DNA of 64,000 bases from Paralithodes platypus (lineage: Eukaryota; Arthropoda; Malacostraca; Decapoda; Lithodidae), in the NCBI GenBank assembly GCA_032716605.1, contig CM064509.1, positions 44,900,120 through 44,964,119 on the forward strand, given 5' to 3'. A program made the translations under genes and the position numbers. Shown here piece after piece: positions 11,629-24,450 of this stretch. Each line of letters starts with the position of its first letter. Positions within the stretch are counted from its first letter, which is position 1. Below the pieces are notes generated by a model that was given only the letters and a program-made list of their open reading frames with translations, ran no database searches and had not been told where the DNA came from.

Positions 11629-14600
11629 ACAGGGCATTATAGTGATCATAGTGTAGAGTATAGCTAGTGATAACAGGGCATTATAGTGATCATAGTGTAC
11701 AGTATAGCTAGTGATAACAGGGCATTATAGTGATCATAGTGTACAGTATAGCTAGTGATAACAGAGCATTATAGTGATCATAGTGTACAGTATAGCTAGT
11801 GATAACAGGGCATTATAGTGATCATAGTGTACAGTATAGCTTGTGATAACAGGGCATTATAGTGATCATAGTGTACAGTATAGCTAGTGATAACAACGCT
11901 TTATAGTGATCATAGTGTACAGTATAGCTAGTGATAACAGGGCATTATAGTGATCATAGTGTACAGTATAGCTTGTGATAACAGGGCATTATAGTGATCA
12001 TAGTGTACAGTATAGCTAGTGATAACAGGGCATTATAGTGATCATAGTGTACAGTATAGCTAGTGATAACAGGGCATTATAGTGATCATAGTGTACAGTA
12101 TAGCTAGTGATAACAGGGCATTATAGTGATCATAGTGTACAGTATAGCTAGTGATAACAGGGCATTATAGTGATCATAGTGTACAGTATAGCTAGTGATA
12201 ACAGAGCATTATAGTGATCATAGTGTACAGTATAGCTAGTGATAACAGGGCATTATAGTGATCATAGTGTACAGTATAGCTTGTGATAACAGGGCATTAT
12301 AGTGATCATAGTGTACAGTATAGCTAGTGATAACAGAGCATTATAGTGATCATAGTGTACAGTATAGCTAGTGATAACAGAGCATTATAGTGATCATAGT
12401 GTACAGTATAGCTAGTGATAACAGGGCATTATAGTGATCATAGTGTACAGTATAGCTAGTGATAACAGGGCATTATAGTGATCATAGTGTACAGTATAGC
12501 TAGTGATAACAGGGCATTATAGTGATCATAGTGTACAGTATAGCTAGTGATAACAGGGCATTATAGTGATCATAGTGTACAGTATAGCTAGTGATAACAG
12601 CATTATAGTGATCATAGTGTACAGTATAGCTAGTGATAACAGGGCATTATAGTGATCATAGTGTACAGTATAGCTAGTGATAACAGGGCATTATAGTGAT
12701 CATAGTGTACAGTATAGCTAGTGATAACAGGGCATTATAGTGATCATAGTGTACAGTATAGCTAGTGATAACAGGGCATTATAGTGATCATAGTGTACAG
12801 TATAGCTAGTGATAACAGGGCATTATAGTGATCATAGTGTACAGTATAGCTAGTGATAACAGGGCATTATAGTGATCATAGTGTACAGTATAGCTAGTGA
12901 TAACAGGGCATTATAGTGATCATAGTGTACAGTATAGCTAGTGATAACAGGGCATTATAGTGATCATAGTGTACAGTATAGCTAGTGATAACAGGGCATT
13001 ATAGTGATCATAGTGTACAGTATAGCTAGTGATAACAGGGCATTATAGTGATCATAGTGTACAGTATAGCTAGTGATAACAGGGCATTATAGTGATCATA
13101 GTGTACAGTATAGCTAGTGATAACAGAGCATTATAGTGATCATAGTGTACAGTATAGCTTGTGATAACAGGGCATTATAGTGATCATAGTGTACAGTATA
13201 GCTAGTGATAACAGGGCATTATAGTGATCATAGTGTACAGTATAGCTAGTGATAACAGGGCATTATAGTGATCATAGTGTACAGTATAGCTAGTGATAAC
13301 AGGGCATTATAGTGATCATAGTGTACAGTATAGCTAGTGATAACAGGGCATTATAGTGATCATAGTGTACAGTATAGCTAGTGATAACAGGGCATTATAG
13401 TGATCATAGTGTACAGTATAGCTAGTGATAACAGGGCATTATAGTGATCATAGTGTACAGTATAGCTAGTGATAACAGGGCATTATAGTGATCATAGTGT
13501 ACAGTATAGCTAGTGATAACAGGGCATTATAGTGATCATAGTGTACAGTATAGCTAGTGATAACAGGGCATTATAGTGATCATAGTGTACAGTATAGCTA
13601 GTGATAACAGGGCATTATAGTGATCATAGTGTACAGTATAGCTAGTGATAACAGGGCATTATAGTGATCATAGTGTACAGTATAGCTAGTGATAACAGGG
13701 CATTATAGTGATCATAGTGTACAGTATAGCTAGTGATAACAGGGCATTATAGTGATCATAGTGTACAGTATAGCTAGTGATAACAGGGCATTATAGTGAT
13801 CATAGTGTACAGTATAGCTAGTGATAACAGGGCATTATAGTGATCATAGTGTACAGTATAGCTAGTGATAACAGGGCATTATAGTGATCATAGTGTACAG
13901 TATAGCTAGTGATAACAGGGCATTATAGTGATCATAGTGTACAGTATAGCTAGTGATAACAGAGCATTATAGTGATCATAGTGTACAGTATAGCTAGTGA
14001 TAACAGGGCATTATAGTGATCATAGTGTACAGTATAGCTAGTGATAACAGGGCATTATAGTGATCATAGTGTACAGTATAGCTAGTGATAACAGGCATTA
14101 TAGTGATCATAGTGTACAGTATAGCTAGTGATAACAGGGCATTATAGTGATCATAGTGTACAGTATAGCTAGTGATAACAGGGCATTATAGTGATCATAG
14201 TGTACAGTATAGCTAGTGATAACAGGGCATTATAGTGATCATAGTGTACAGTATAGCTAGTGATAACAGGGCATTATAGTGATCATAGTGTACAGTATAG
14301 CTAGTGATAACAGGGCATTATAGTGATCATAGTGTACAGTATAGCTAGTGATAACAGGGCATTATAGTGATCATAGTGTACAGTATAGCTAGTGATAACA
14401 GGGCATTATAGTGATCATAGTGTACAGTATAGCTAGTGATAACAGGGCATTATAGTGATCATAGTGTACAGTATAGCTAGTGATAACAGGGCATTATAGT
14501 GATCATAGTGTACAGTATAGCTAGTGATAACAGGGCATTATAGTGATCATAGTGTACAGTATAGCTAGTGATAACAGAGCATTATAGTGATCATAGTGTA

Positions 14601-17600
14601 CAGTATAGCTAGTGATAACAGAGCATTATAGTGATCATAGTGTACAGTATAGCTAGTGATAACAGGGCATTATAGTGATCATAGTGTACAGTATAGCTAG
14701 TGATAACAGGGCATTATAGTGATCATAGTGTACAGTATAGCTAGTGATAACAGGGCATTATAGTGATCATAGTGTACAGTATAGCTAGTGATAACAGGGC
14801 ATTATAGTGATCATAGTGTACAGTATAGCTAGTGATAACAGGGCATTATAGTGATCATAGTGTACAGTATAGCTAGTGATAACAGAGCATTATAGTGATC
14901 ATAGTGTACAGTATAGCTAGTGATAACAGGGCATTATAGTGATCATAGTGTACAGTATAGCTAGTGATAACAGGGCATTATAGTGATCATAGTGTACAGT
15001 ATAGCTAGTGATAACAGGGCATTATAGTGATCATAGTGTACAGTATAGCTAGTGATAACAGGGCATTATAGTGATCATAGTGTACAGTATAGCTAGTGAT
15101 AACAGGGCATTATAGTGATCATAGTGTACAGTATAGCTAGTGATAACAGGGCATTATAGTGATCATAGTGTACAGTATAGCTAGTGATAACAGGGCATTA
15201 TAGTGATCATAGTGTACAGTATAGCTAGTGATAACAGGGCATTATAGTGATCATAGTGTACAGTATAGCTAGTGATAACAGGGCATTATAGTGATCATAG
15301 TGTACAGTATAGCTAGTGATAACAGGGCATTATAGTGATCATAGTGTACAGTATAGCTAGTGATAACAGGGCATTATAGTGATCATAGTGTACAGTATAG
15401 CTAGTGATAACAGGGCATTATAGTGATCATAGTGTACAGTATAGCTAGTGATAACAGGGCATTATAGTGATCATAGTGTACAGTATAGCTAGTGATAACA
15501 GGGCATTATAGTGATCATAGTGTACAGTATAGCTAGTGATAACAGGGCATTATAGTGATCATAGTGTACAGTATAGCTAGTGATAACAGGGCATTATAGT
15601 GATCATAGTGTACAGTATAGCTAGTGATAACAGGGCATTATAGTGATCATAGTGTACAGTATAGCTAGTGATAACAGGGCATTATAGTGATCATAGTGTA
15701 CAGTATAGCTAGTGATAACAGGGCATTATAGTGATCATAGTGTACAGTATAGCTAGTGATAACAGGGCATTATAGTGATCATAGTGTACAGTATAGCTAG
15801 TGATAACAGGGCATTATAGTGATCATAGTGTACAGTATAGCTAGTGATAACAGGGCATTATAGTGATCATAGTGTACAGTATAGCTAGTGATAACAGGGC
15901 ATTATAGTGATCATAGTGTACAGTATAGCTAGTGATAACAGGGCATTATAGTGATCATAGTGTACAGTATAGCTAGTGATAACAGGGCATTATAGTGATC
16001 ATAGTGTACAGTATAGCTAGTGATAACAGAGCATTATAGTGATCATAGTGTACAGTATAGCTAGTGATAACAGGGCATTATAGTGATCATAGTGTACAGT
16101 ATAGCTAGTGATAACAGGGCATTATAGTGATCATAGTGTACAGTATAGCTAGTGATAACAGGGCATTATAGTGATCATAGTGTACAGTATAGCTAGTGAT
16201 AACAGGGCATTATAGTGATCATAGTGTACAGTATAGCTAGTGATAACAGGGCATTATAGTGATCATAGTGTACAGTATAGCTAGTGATAACAGGGCATTA
16301 TAGTGATCATAGTGTACAGTATAGCTAGTGATAACAGGGCATTATAGTGATCATAGTGTACAGTATAGCTAGTGATAACAGGGCATTATAGTGATCATAG
16401 TGTACAGTATAGCTAGTGATAACAGAGCATTATAGTGATCATAGTGTACAGTATAGCTAGTGATAACAGGGCATTATAGTGATCATAGTGTACAGTATAG
16501 CTAGTGATAACAGGGCATTATAGTGATCATAGTGTACAGTATAGCTAGTGATAACAGGGCATTATAGTGATCATAGTGTACAGTATAGCTAGTGATAACA
16601 GGGCATTATAGTGATCATAGTGTACAGTATAGCTAGTGATAACAGGGCATTATAGTGATCATAGTGTACAGTATAGCTAGTGATAACAGGGCATTATAGT
16701 GATCATAGTGTACAGTATAGCTAGTGATAACAGGGCATTATAGTGATCATAGTGTACAGTATAGCTAGTGATAACAGGGCATTATAGTGATCATAGTGTA
16801 CAGTATAGCTAGTGATAACAGGGCATTATAGTGATCATAGTGTACAGTATAGCTAGTGATAACAGGGCATTATAGTGATCATAGTGTACAGTATAGCTAG
16901 TGATAACAGGGCATTATAGTGATCATAGTGTACAGTATAGCTAGTGATAACAGGGCATTATAGTGATCATAGTGTACAGTATAGCTAGTGATAACAGGGC
17001 ATTATAGTGATCATAGTGTACAGTATAGCTAGTGATAACAGGGCATTATAGTGATCATAGTGTACAGTATAGCTAGTGATAACAGGGCATTATAGTGATC
17101 ATAGTGTACAGTATAGCTAGTGATAACAGAGCATTATAGTGATCATAGTGTACAGTATAGCTAGTGATAACAGGGCATTATAGTGATCATAGTGTACAGT
17201 ATAGCTAGTGATAACAGGGCATTATAGTGATCATAGTGTACAGTATAGCTAGTGATAACAGAGCATTATAGTGATCATAGTGTACAGTATAGCTAGTGAT
17301 AACAGGGCATTATAGTGATCATAGTGTACAGTATAGCTAGTGATAACAGGGCATTATAGTGATCATAGTGTACAGTATAGCTAGTGATAACAGGGCATTA
17401 TAGTGATCATAGTGTACAGTATAGCTAGTGATAACAGGGCATTATAGTGATCATAGTGTACAGTATAGCTAGTGATAACAGGGCATTATAGTGATCATAG
17501 TGTACAGTATAGCTAGTGATAACAGAGCATTATAGTGATCATAGTGTACAGTATAGCTAGTGATAACAGGGCATTATAGTGATCATAGTGTACAGTATAG

Positions 17601-19811
17601 CTAGTGATAACAGAGCATTATAGTGATCATAGTGTACAGTATAGCTAGTGATAACAGGGCATTATAGTGATCATAGTGTACAGTATAGCTAGTGATAACA
17701 GGGCATTATAGTGATCATAGTGTACAGTATAGCTAGTGATAACAGAGCATTATAGTGATCATAGTGTACAGTATAGCTAGTGATAACAGGGCATTATAGT
17801 GATCATAGTGTACAGTATAGCTAGTGATAACAGGGCATTATAGTGATCATAGTGTACAGTATAGCTAGTGATAACAGGGCATTATAGTGATCATAGTGTA
17901 CAGTATAGCTAGTGATAACAGGGCATTATAGTGATCATAGTGTACAGTATAGCTAGTGATAACAGGGCATTATAGTGATCATAGTGTACAGTATAGCTAG
18001 TGATAACAGGGCATTATAGTGATCATAGTGTACAGTATAGCTAGTGATAACAGGGCATTATAGTGATCATAGTGTACAGTATAGCTAGTGATAACAGGGC
18101 ATTATAGTGATCATAGTGTACAGTATAGCTAGTGATAACAGGGCATTATAGTGATCATAGTGTACAGTATAGCTAGTGATAACAGGGCATTATAGTGATC
18201 ATAGTGTACAGTATAGCTAGTGATAACAGGGCATTATAGTGATCATAGTGTACAGTATAGCTAGTGATAACAGGGCATTATAGTGATCATAGTGTACAGT
18301 ATAGCTAGTGATAACAGGGCATTATAGTGATCATAGTGTACAGTATAGCTAGTGATAACAGGGCATTATAGTGATCATAGTGTACAGTATAGCTAGTGAT
18401 AACAGAGCATTATAGTGATCATAGTGTACAGTATAGCTAGTGATAACAGGGCATTATAGTGATCATAGTGTACAGTATAGCTAGTGATAACAGGGCATTA
18501 TAGTGATCATAGTGTACAGTATAGCTAGTGATAACAGGGCATTATAGTGATCATAGTGTACAGTATAGCTAGTGATAACAGGGCATTATAGTGATCATAG
18601 TGTACAGTATAGCTAGTGATAACAGGGCATTATAGTGATCATAGTGTACAGTATAGCTAGTGATAACAGGGCATTATAGTGATCATAGTGTACAGTATAG
18701 CTAGTGATAACAGGGCATTATAGTGATCATAGTGTACAGTATAGCTAGTGATAACAGGGCATTATAGTGATCATAGTGTACAGTATAGCTAGTGATAACA
18801 GGGCATTATAGTGATCATAGTGTACAGTATAGCTAGTGATAACAGGGCATTATAGTGATCATAGTGTACAGTATAGCTAGTGATAACAGGGCATTATAGT
18901 GATCATAGTGTACAGTATAGCTAGTGATAACAGAGCATTATAGTGATCATAGTGTACAGTATAGCTAGTGATAACAGGGCATTATAGTGATCATAGTGTA
19001 CAGTATAGCTAGTGATAACAGGGCATTATAGTGATCATAGTGTACAGTATAGCTAGTGATAACAGAGCATTATAGTGATCATAGTGTACAGTATAGCTAG
19101 TGATAACAGGGCATTATAGTGATCATAGTGTACAGTATAGCTAGTGATAACAGGGCATTATAGTGATCATAGTGTACAGTATAGCTAGTGATAACAGAGC
19201 ATTATAGTGATCATAGTGTACAGTATAGCTAGTGATAACAGGGCATTATAGTGATCATAGTGTACAGTATAGCTAGTGATAACAGGGCATTATAGTGATC
19301 ATAGTGTACAGTATAGCTAGTGATAACAGGGCATTATAGTGATCATAGTGTACAGTATAGCTAGTGATAACAGGGCATTATAGTGATCATAGTGTACAGT
19401 ATAGCTAGTGATAACAGGGCATTATAGTGATCATAGTGTACAGTATAGCTAGTGATAACAGGGCATTATAGTGATCATAGTGTACAGTATAGCTAGTGAT
19501 AACAGGGCATTATAGTGATCATAGTGTACAGTATAGCTAGTGATAACAGGCATTATAGTGATCATAGTGTACAGTATAGCTAGTGATAACAGGGCATTAT
19601 AGTGATCATAGTGTACAGTATAGCTAGTGATAACAGGGCATTATAGTGATCATAGTGTACAGTATAGCTAGTGATAACAGGGCATTATAGTGATCATAGT
19701 GTACAGTATAGCTAGTGATAACAGGGCATTATAGTGATCATAGTGTACAGTATAGCTAGTGATAACAGGGCATTATAGTGATCATAGTGTACAGTATAGC
19801 TAGTGATAACA
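11629..19811. repeat. 44-bp satellite array, about 186 copies (8.2 kb)
   Basis: The unit can be written GGGCATTATAGTGATCATAG followed by TGTACAGTATAGCTAGTGAT and AACA. It contains the palindromes TGATCA, TGTACA and TAGCTA. Copies are nearly identical. The commonest variant is GAG for GGG; AGCTTGTG for AGCTAGTG is concentrated in the first 1.6 kb. A few units lose one or two bases, for example near 12600, 14094 and 19548. The left edge has the most variants (GTAGAG; AACGCTTTAT near 11895) and the interior is homogeneous, a usual sign of unequal exchange or amplification. No long open frame crosses it. Confidence 0.98.
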
Positions 19812-20858
19812 TTAGGTATGAGAAGTTAATTAATCCTCTCCTGCGTCTTTGAAACTTGTGGCATCGCCTGACATGAGTCACACACACACACACACACAGG
19901 TCACTGAACTAGACTGGTTTCTTTATTGAGCATAACTAATTTTTCCATGCACCTTTCTCTGTTAATAAACAGACTGAAGCAATTATGCCATACAAGGGAT
20001 AGTTATATAATCTTTATTCCGTATGTACACTCGGATACCAAAGTTTCTAGCCCACTCATAAGAAATCATGGACCCCCTATGATGTTCTGTATTGCAATTA
20101 TAACTATTTCGTTTAATTTTTGGATATAACTATATTTTCAATAAATTATATATATATAGTTTTGTAGTTGATTCATTCATGTAGTTGATTCATAGTTTGT
20201 TTCCAGATATATACTTCCATAGTTAGAAATAGGTGAAGTCCACGAATATTTTTAGTGGGCTAGAAACTATGGTATCCGAGTGTACATTGTACAATCGCCT
20301 TTTAATCGTCTGCATTTATGAACAAAAGCCACCTTACCCCCCAAAAGTTGCTACAAAAGATTTGTTTGTAGTATCCGGTGTGCTTAATCAAACACTAAAA
20401 GTCTACCCCAATCTAGCCACTGGATTTTTTTTTTCTTCCAAGATGACGTCCAAGATGGCCGCCAAATCCTTAAATTGTTCTAATTTCTTCAATATTCTTC
20501 CTAGACAAGTAATTTTGGTGTCTAACCCCATGTTTTGGTGATGTAGGAATCCAAGTAGCATAATAAAATTATATTGAAGTGGTTACATAATTGTGAAATC
20601 CAAGATGGCGGACAAATATGACCAACACAATATGAAAATGCCCATAATTCCTTCATTATTAATCCTAGACAAGACATTTTGTTGTCTTACCCCATGTTTA
20701 GGGGGCCTAGGAATCCATTTACCTTGTTCAAATTGCAGTGGCTGCTTACGTCAAGATTGTCTCCGTGTGTAGAGTGGTAAAGGAGAGGAATTTTGGTAAG
20801 GTGCTTATTAATGCATCACATTCTTGAATAGGCCAAGCATGTTTTATCATGTACGAGG
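19812..20858. repeat. Mixed diverged repeats: CA tract, inverted repeat, direct repeat
   Basis: A CA run lies at about 19877-19898. An inverted repeat of about 50 bp pairs 20019-20071 with 20237-20290 (core GGGCTAGAAACT.TGGTATCCGAGTGTACAT). Two diverged direct copies of about 110-130 bp begin with CCAAGATGGC and contain CCTAGACAAG, CCCCATGTTT and AGGAATCCA, at about 20450-20560 and 20600-20735. They look like pieces of an old interspersed repeat. Open frames here (for example 20233-20541) are not recognisable proteins. Confidence 0.65.
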
Positions 20859-21535
20859 AAGGGTACCCGGCGTTGCCCGGGTTTAAATTCTACTACCATA
20901 ATCACCATCATCAATCACTACTACCACAAATACTACTACTACCAATTCATCTCTCTCTCCCTCTTTCTCTTACTCACACCCTTCTCTCTCTCTCCCCCCC
21001 CCCCCCCCGCACCCCCCCTAGGAGGGGTACCCGGCGTTGCCCGGGGATTAAATTCTACTACCATAATCACCATCATCAATCACTACTACCACAATCATCA
21101 CAATACTACTACTACCATAATCACCGGCCTCGACCTCCCTGTGCTTCATTAAACGGCGACCTCGATTTCGGCCGCTAAATGACCTCCGATTTTGGATCTG
21201 ACCTCATCAGTACCCCCATTTTGGGGGGCTGCAAACAACTTTCGTTCCATACACCTTTTCGATCGGAGGCCTCCTTCTGCCCCAAACGGCAATTTTTTTC
21301 GCATTTTTTTTTTTGCTCCCGTATACTACATAAGTTCTGCCGAAAATGTTATTAAATAAAAGTGTCTCTGATTTCCACTAAACTCGCCTAAAACCATCTC
21401 CAAAGCCTGGGCTTTCCAACAGTGCCCCACACTCCCACCTGGCACCAAAACTGTGGGAGGAGTTTAGTAACAAATGTCGGGTAGGTCGGGTAACTGACAG
21501 ACAGACAGACATTGACCTTTATTTATTAAGATATC
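20859..21535. mobile_element. Retroposon-like interspersed repeat with an internal partial duplication
   Basis: The segment GTACCCGGCGTTGCCCGG plus about 70 bp of ATC/ACT-rich sequence occurs twice (20866 and 21027), separated by CT- and C-rich simple sequence. The unit ends with GACAGACAGACAGACATTGAC and a T-rich tail. That ending resembles the 3' ends of RTE-type retroposons in many invertebrates. Family identity is inferred from the ends only. Confidence 0.5.
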
Positions 21536-21544
21536 TGCTGTGTA

Positions 21545-21548
21545 AGGT
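21545..21548. other. Target-site duplication AGGT (left)
   Basis: AGGT immediately before the 5' LTR, matched by AGGT at 29517-29520 directly after the 3' LTR. Four bases is usual for Ty3/gypsy integrases. Confidence 0.8.
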
Positions 21549-23241
21549 TGTGACGCCTCCCGGCGCTAGCAGAATGGTTGCGTGGGGCATTGCAGCTCGC
21601 TAGCGCTCGCCAGGATGGGGGGATGGGCTACAGTTGTCCTAAAATGATCTGCTTTCTTTTATTAGTGTTGTGTTGCCACAGAAAGTCTAGAAATGGTCTT
21701 TGTTTTGGTCTGTGACCGCGCCTTATATTTTATATTCGCTATAATATAAATGTTGCTTGTGTGGGAGGCGAGCGAGAGCGGGTGAGGGAGTACACCTGGC
21801 AGCGGGGGCTGAGCTATGACGCGGCTCGCTTTGGCGCTGACGGCGTTGGCGGCCGGGTGGTCAACTAGTCCCTTCCCGTCGTGGCCTCATGTTTTTTACC
21901 AAGCTCAGAGCTGGCCTGACACGCGTATCGTCTACATCCTTTGCAATTCTGTCCCCCATACTCGCCACTTTGCATACTATTTCTCTCTCTCGACTTCTCC
22001 TTTCTCATTCTCTAATCTTTATTAAACTCAACATCCCTTCTGGTTTCAGCATAGACGTTCACCGTCGGCCAGTCGTATTGTACGCGAAGCTCTCAGATAT
22101 TTCTATGTATTAGGCTTTAATGAGGTTTGGAGAGACGGACTTTTCCGTGTGTGTCCTCTCTCGGGAAGGTTGTAGACCGGTATATGTCTCCCTGGCAGGG
22201 TGTTGAGTGATTCTGCTTAGTTATTTAAAGCTAGACTAGGGGTAAGGTTACTGTGTCGTTGTCTCCGATGTGTGCAGTGTTAGCTAAGCCCTGCACGACA
22301 TCGACAGGTACTGTGGGAGCCTAGGTTGTCTTCGGGTGGGTTTACTTTGCGAGCACAGTACTGTGGTGTGAGAGGGCCATAGCCTATCCCTTACAACATA
22401 GTGCTGCCTCTTTGTGTTGACTTCTGAGGGATCGCCAGGATAGAACTAGGTACTAGAGACCTAGATTTATCAAGAGAGCATCCCCGTCATATAACGTAAT
22501 CTTCATTATACCACCTTCGGACAACGTTAGGCTACGAGCCGCATGCTCGCCCATTGTTGCCCTGCCTTGATACCCCAGCTAGACTTTATTAACTGAGCAG
22601 ACACTGGTTAGAGATAAGCTCCATTATTATATGTATGCCACATTATTATTCACTGCACTTTTGAGCTGAGGTTGTTGTTGAGTTGCACAACCCTAGTAGG
22701 CTGTTGCGTTGTGTCACGAAGCATTTCTTTAGTTGTCGAGCATTACTACCTTTGCGCAGTCTTTATTATTCGCCTGCCTATTATTACTATATGTCCTAGT
22801 ATTTATTGTGACCCGTATTCTGCATTATAATTGTTCAAGATTCTTTACGAACATCTTCCCAGCATCAGACTTATTTCAGAAGTTTCCAGTTGATGTTGCA
22901 GGACTAGCATTGCACTTTCTTTAATACAGGAGTGCCAGTTATTTGAGTATCTACCGTAACGTTAATTAATCACGTTAACTATCTTTTCTTTGTGTAACAT
23001 AATCGAGTAATCTTTTACTGTTTGAGAATAGGCTTTTTCATCGAGCGTCAGCCTAGTGTGTGTGCACCAGTTACCGAGTCATAGGATACCTCGTTGTCCA
23101 GGCACGACTCAGGGCGGTAATGGTGTTTTGTTTTCCAGTATTTAAGGCAGGGGTTGGATCTAGTGTTACCGTTGTTGCATTTTGCCATTATCTAGTCCAA
23201 TGTTGAAGAGCCCTGTGTCTTTGAGAACCTGGATCGTAACA
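21549..23241 (+). repeat. 5' LTR of the Gmr1-like element
   Basis: Starts TGTGACGCCTCC and ends GATCGTAACA. A TATA-like stretch (TTATATTTTATATTCGC near 21724, then TATAATATAAATG) may be the core promoter, and TTTATTAAA near 22017 could mark polyadenylation; both are inferences. Short open frames (69 and 74 codons) recur in both LTRs but look incidental. Confidence 0.95.
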
Positions 23242-23262
23242 AATGGCGACCTAGCTCAGGAT
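23242..23262 (+). promoter_or_regulatory. Candidate tRNA primer-binding site
   Basis: TGGCGACC follows the LTR end after three bases and is followed by TAGCTCAGG. TGG at the start fits pairing with a CCA-tailed tRNA. The priming tRNA was not identified; Arg is a guess based on TGGCGACC sites in other gypsy elements. Confidence 0.5.
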
Positions 23263-23462
23263 CTTGTGAACTAAGAGATAATTGCAGGATTGTTGTGGTC
23301 ATTTGTTTTATTGAGGAATATAGTAGGCACGTTAATTTTTTTTTTGGCAAAGTGGTATAGCACTTGAGAGTCTTCAGACATTTTTGGCAAGTGAATAGTG
23401 CTACATAAGAGTTTGGGGTACTTCTTTTCTGAATATTGTGGTGAGAAATTTTTGTGAGCATC

Positions 23463-24450
23463 ATGTCTTATACCGGGTCAGAGGAGAATGGAGACACAGT
23501 ACGTAATGTCGAAACTGAGGAACAGCAGCATGATGAAAGGGTTAATCGGGTGAACTGTGAGGAGGATGCTAGGATATTTTTGCAATGGCCTGTTACTGCC
23601 GAGCGGTTGGAGGGTATGGATCGGTACGGTCTTCAATGCCTGGCCACAGCTATCGGTCATGCGGTTACTAGCAGCATGACCAAGGATAACTTGATAACGT
23701 GTGTACTGGGCAGGGTGACTGGTGAGCGAGATGGGTTGAGTGCTCAGAGCCCTTCGGCCATGCTTCCCCTACACTCGACTCCCAGCCATCCCAGTAGTTT
23801 GCCGACCCCGGGTATGCTTCCGCAGTTGGGTGGTGACTGGCAGGGTGGGTTGCCCCTGGGGGGACCACCGGTAATTTCAAACATTGTAGCACCTTCACCT
23901 CCTCAAGGGTTATCTCCAGAATTATTGTTTAAGCTCGAATTAGCTAAGCTTCAGCATCAGCAGCAATTAGAATTAGCCAAGATAGAAGAGAGAAAAACTA
24001 TCAGTCAGCAGCACATAGAGCTAGCAAAAATCCAAGCTGATTTAGAGTCGACTAGGTACTGTGCCGACATGGACGTAGAGAAGTCGCGAGTAGAGACAAC
24101 GGGACCGACTTGGGGCTGGTAACCGTGTTCATGAGCAGTCTCTCTCGCACTTATTGAAACTGGTTCCGGTGTTTGATGAGAGTGGTGTAACAGAATTTTT
24201 CACACACTTTGAGAAGAAGTGCCAGGAACACCAGTGGCCAGAGAATAAATGGGCAGCACTTGTATCCTCTAGATTAATAGGCAAGGGTCTTAAAGCCTAC
24301 GATGCGTTGCCTATAGAGTCTTGTATTATCTATGAGGAACTCAAGGAGGCTGTCCTGAGAGCATACAAACTACAACCAGAGACGTACAGGTTGAAGTTCC
24401 GGGGTGTTACCAAGGGTCGGGAGAGCACCTTTTTTGGAGCATGCCCGGGA
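23463..24450 (+). pseudogene. gag N-terminal part, frameshifted
   Basis: The first frame starts at ATG 23463 (MSYTGSEENG) and runs to a stop at 24122. It contains a coiled-coil-like stretch rich in Glu, Gln and Lys at about 23925-24060 (KLELAKLQHQQQLELAKIEE). A second frame, about 24154-24420, has the gag capsid-like signature FDESGVTEFFTHFEK, then QHWPENKW-like residues and EAVLRAYKLQPE. A third frame starts at about 24425, after a T homopolymer that holds one more T than the other copy has. Two frameshifts therefore separate the gag parts. Gag would form the particle that packages element RNA. The capsid part is the SCAN-like type found in many animal gypsy elements. Confidence 0.8.

Noticed and set aside
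11629..19811. A CRISPR array
   Set aside because: The 44-bp repeats are directly tandem with no spacers, there are no cas genes, and the context is eukaryotic.
23454..23462. GTG at 23454 as the gag start
   Set aside because: Eukaryotic translation would use the ATG at 23463, in the same frame and nine bases later.
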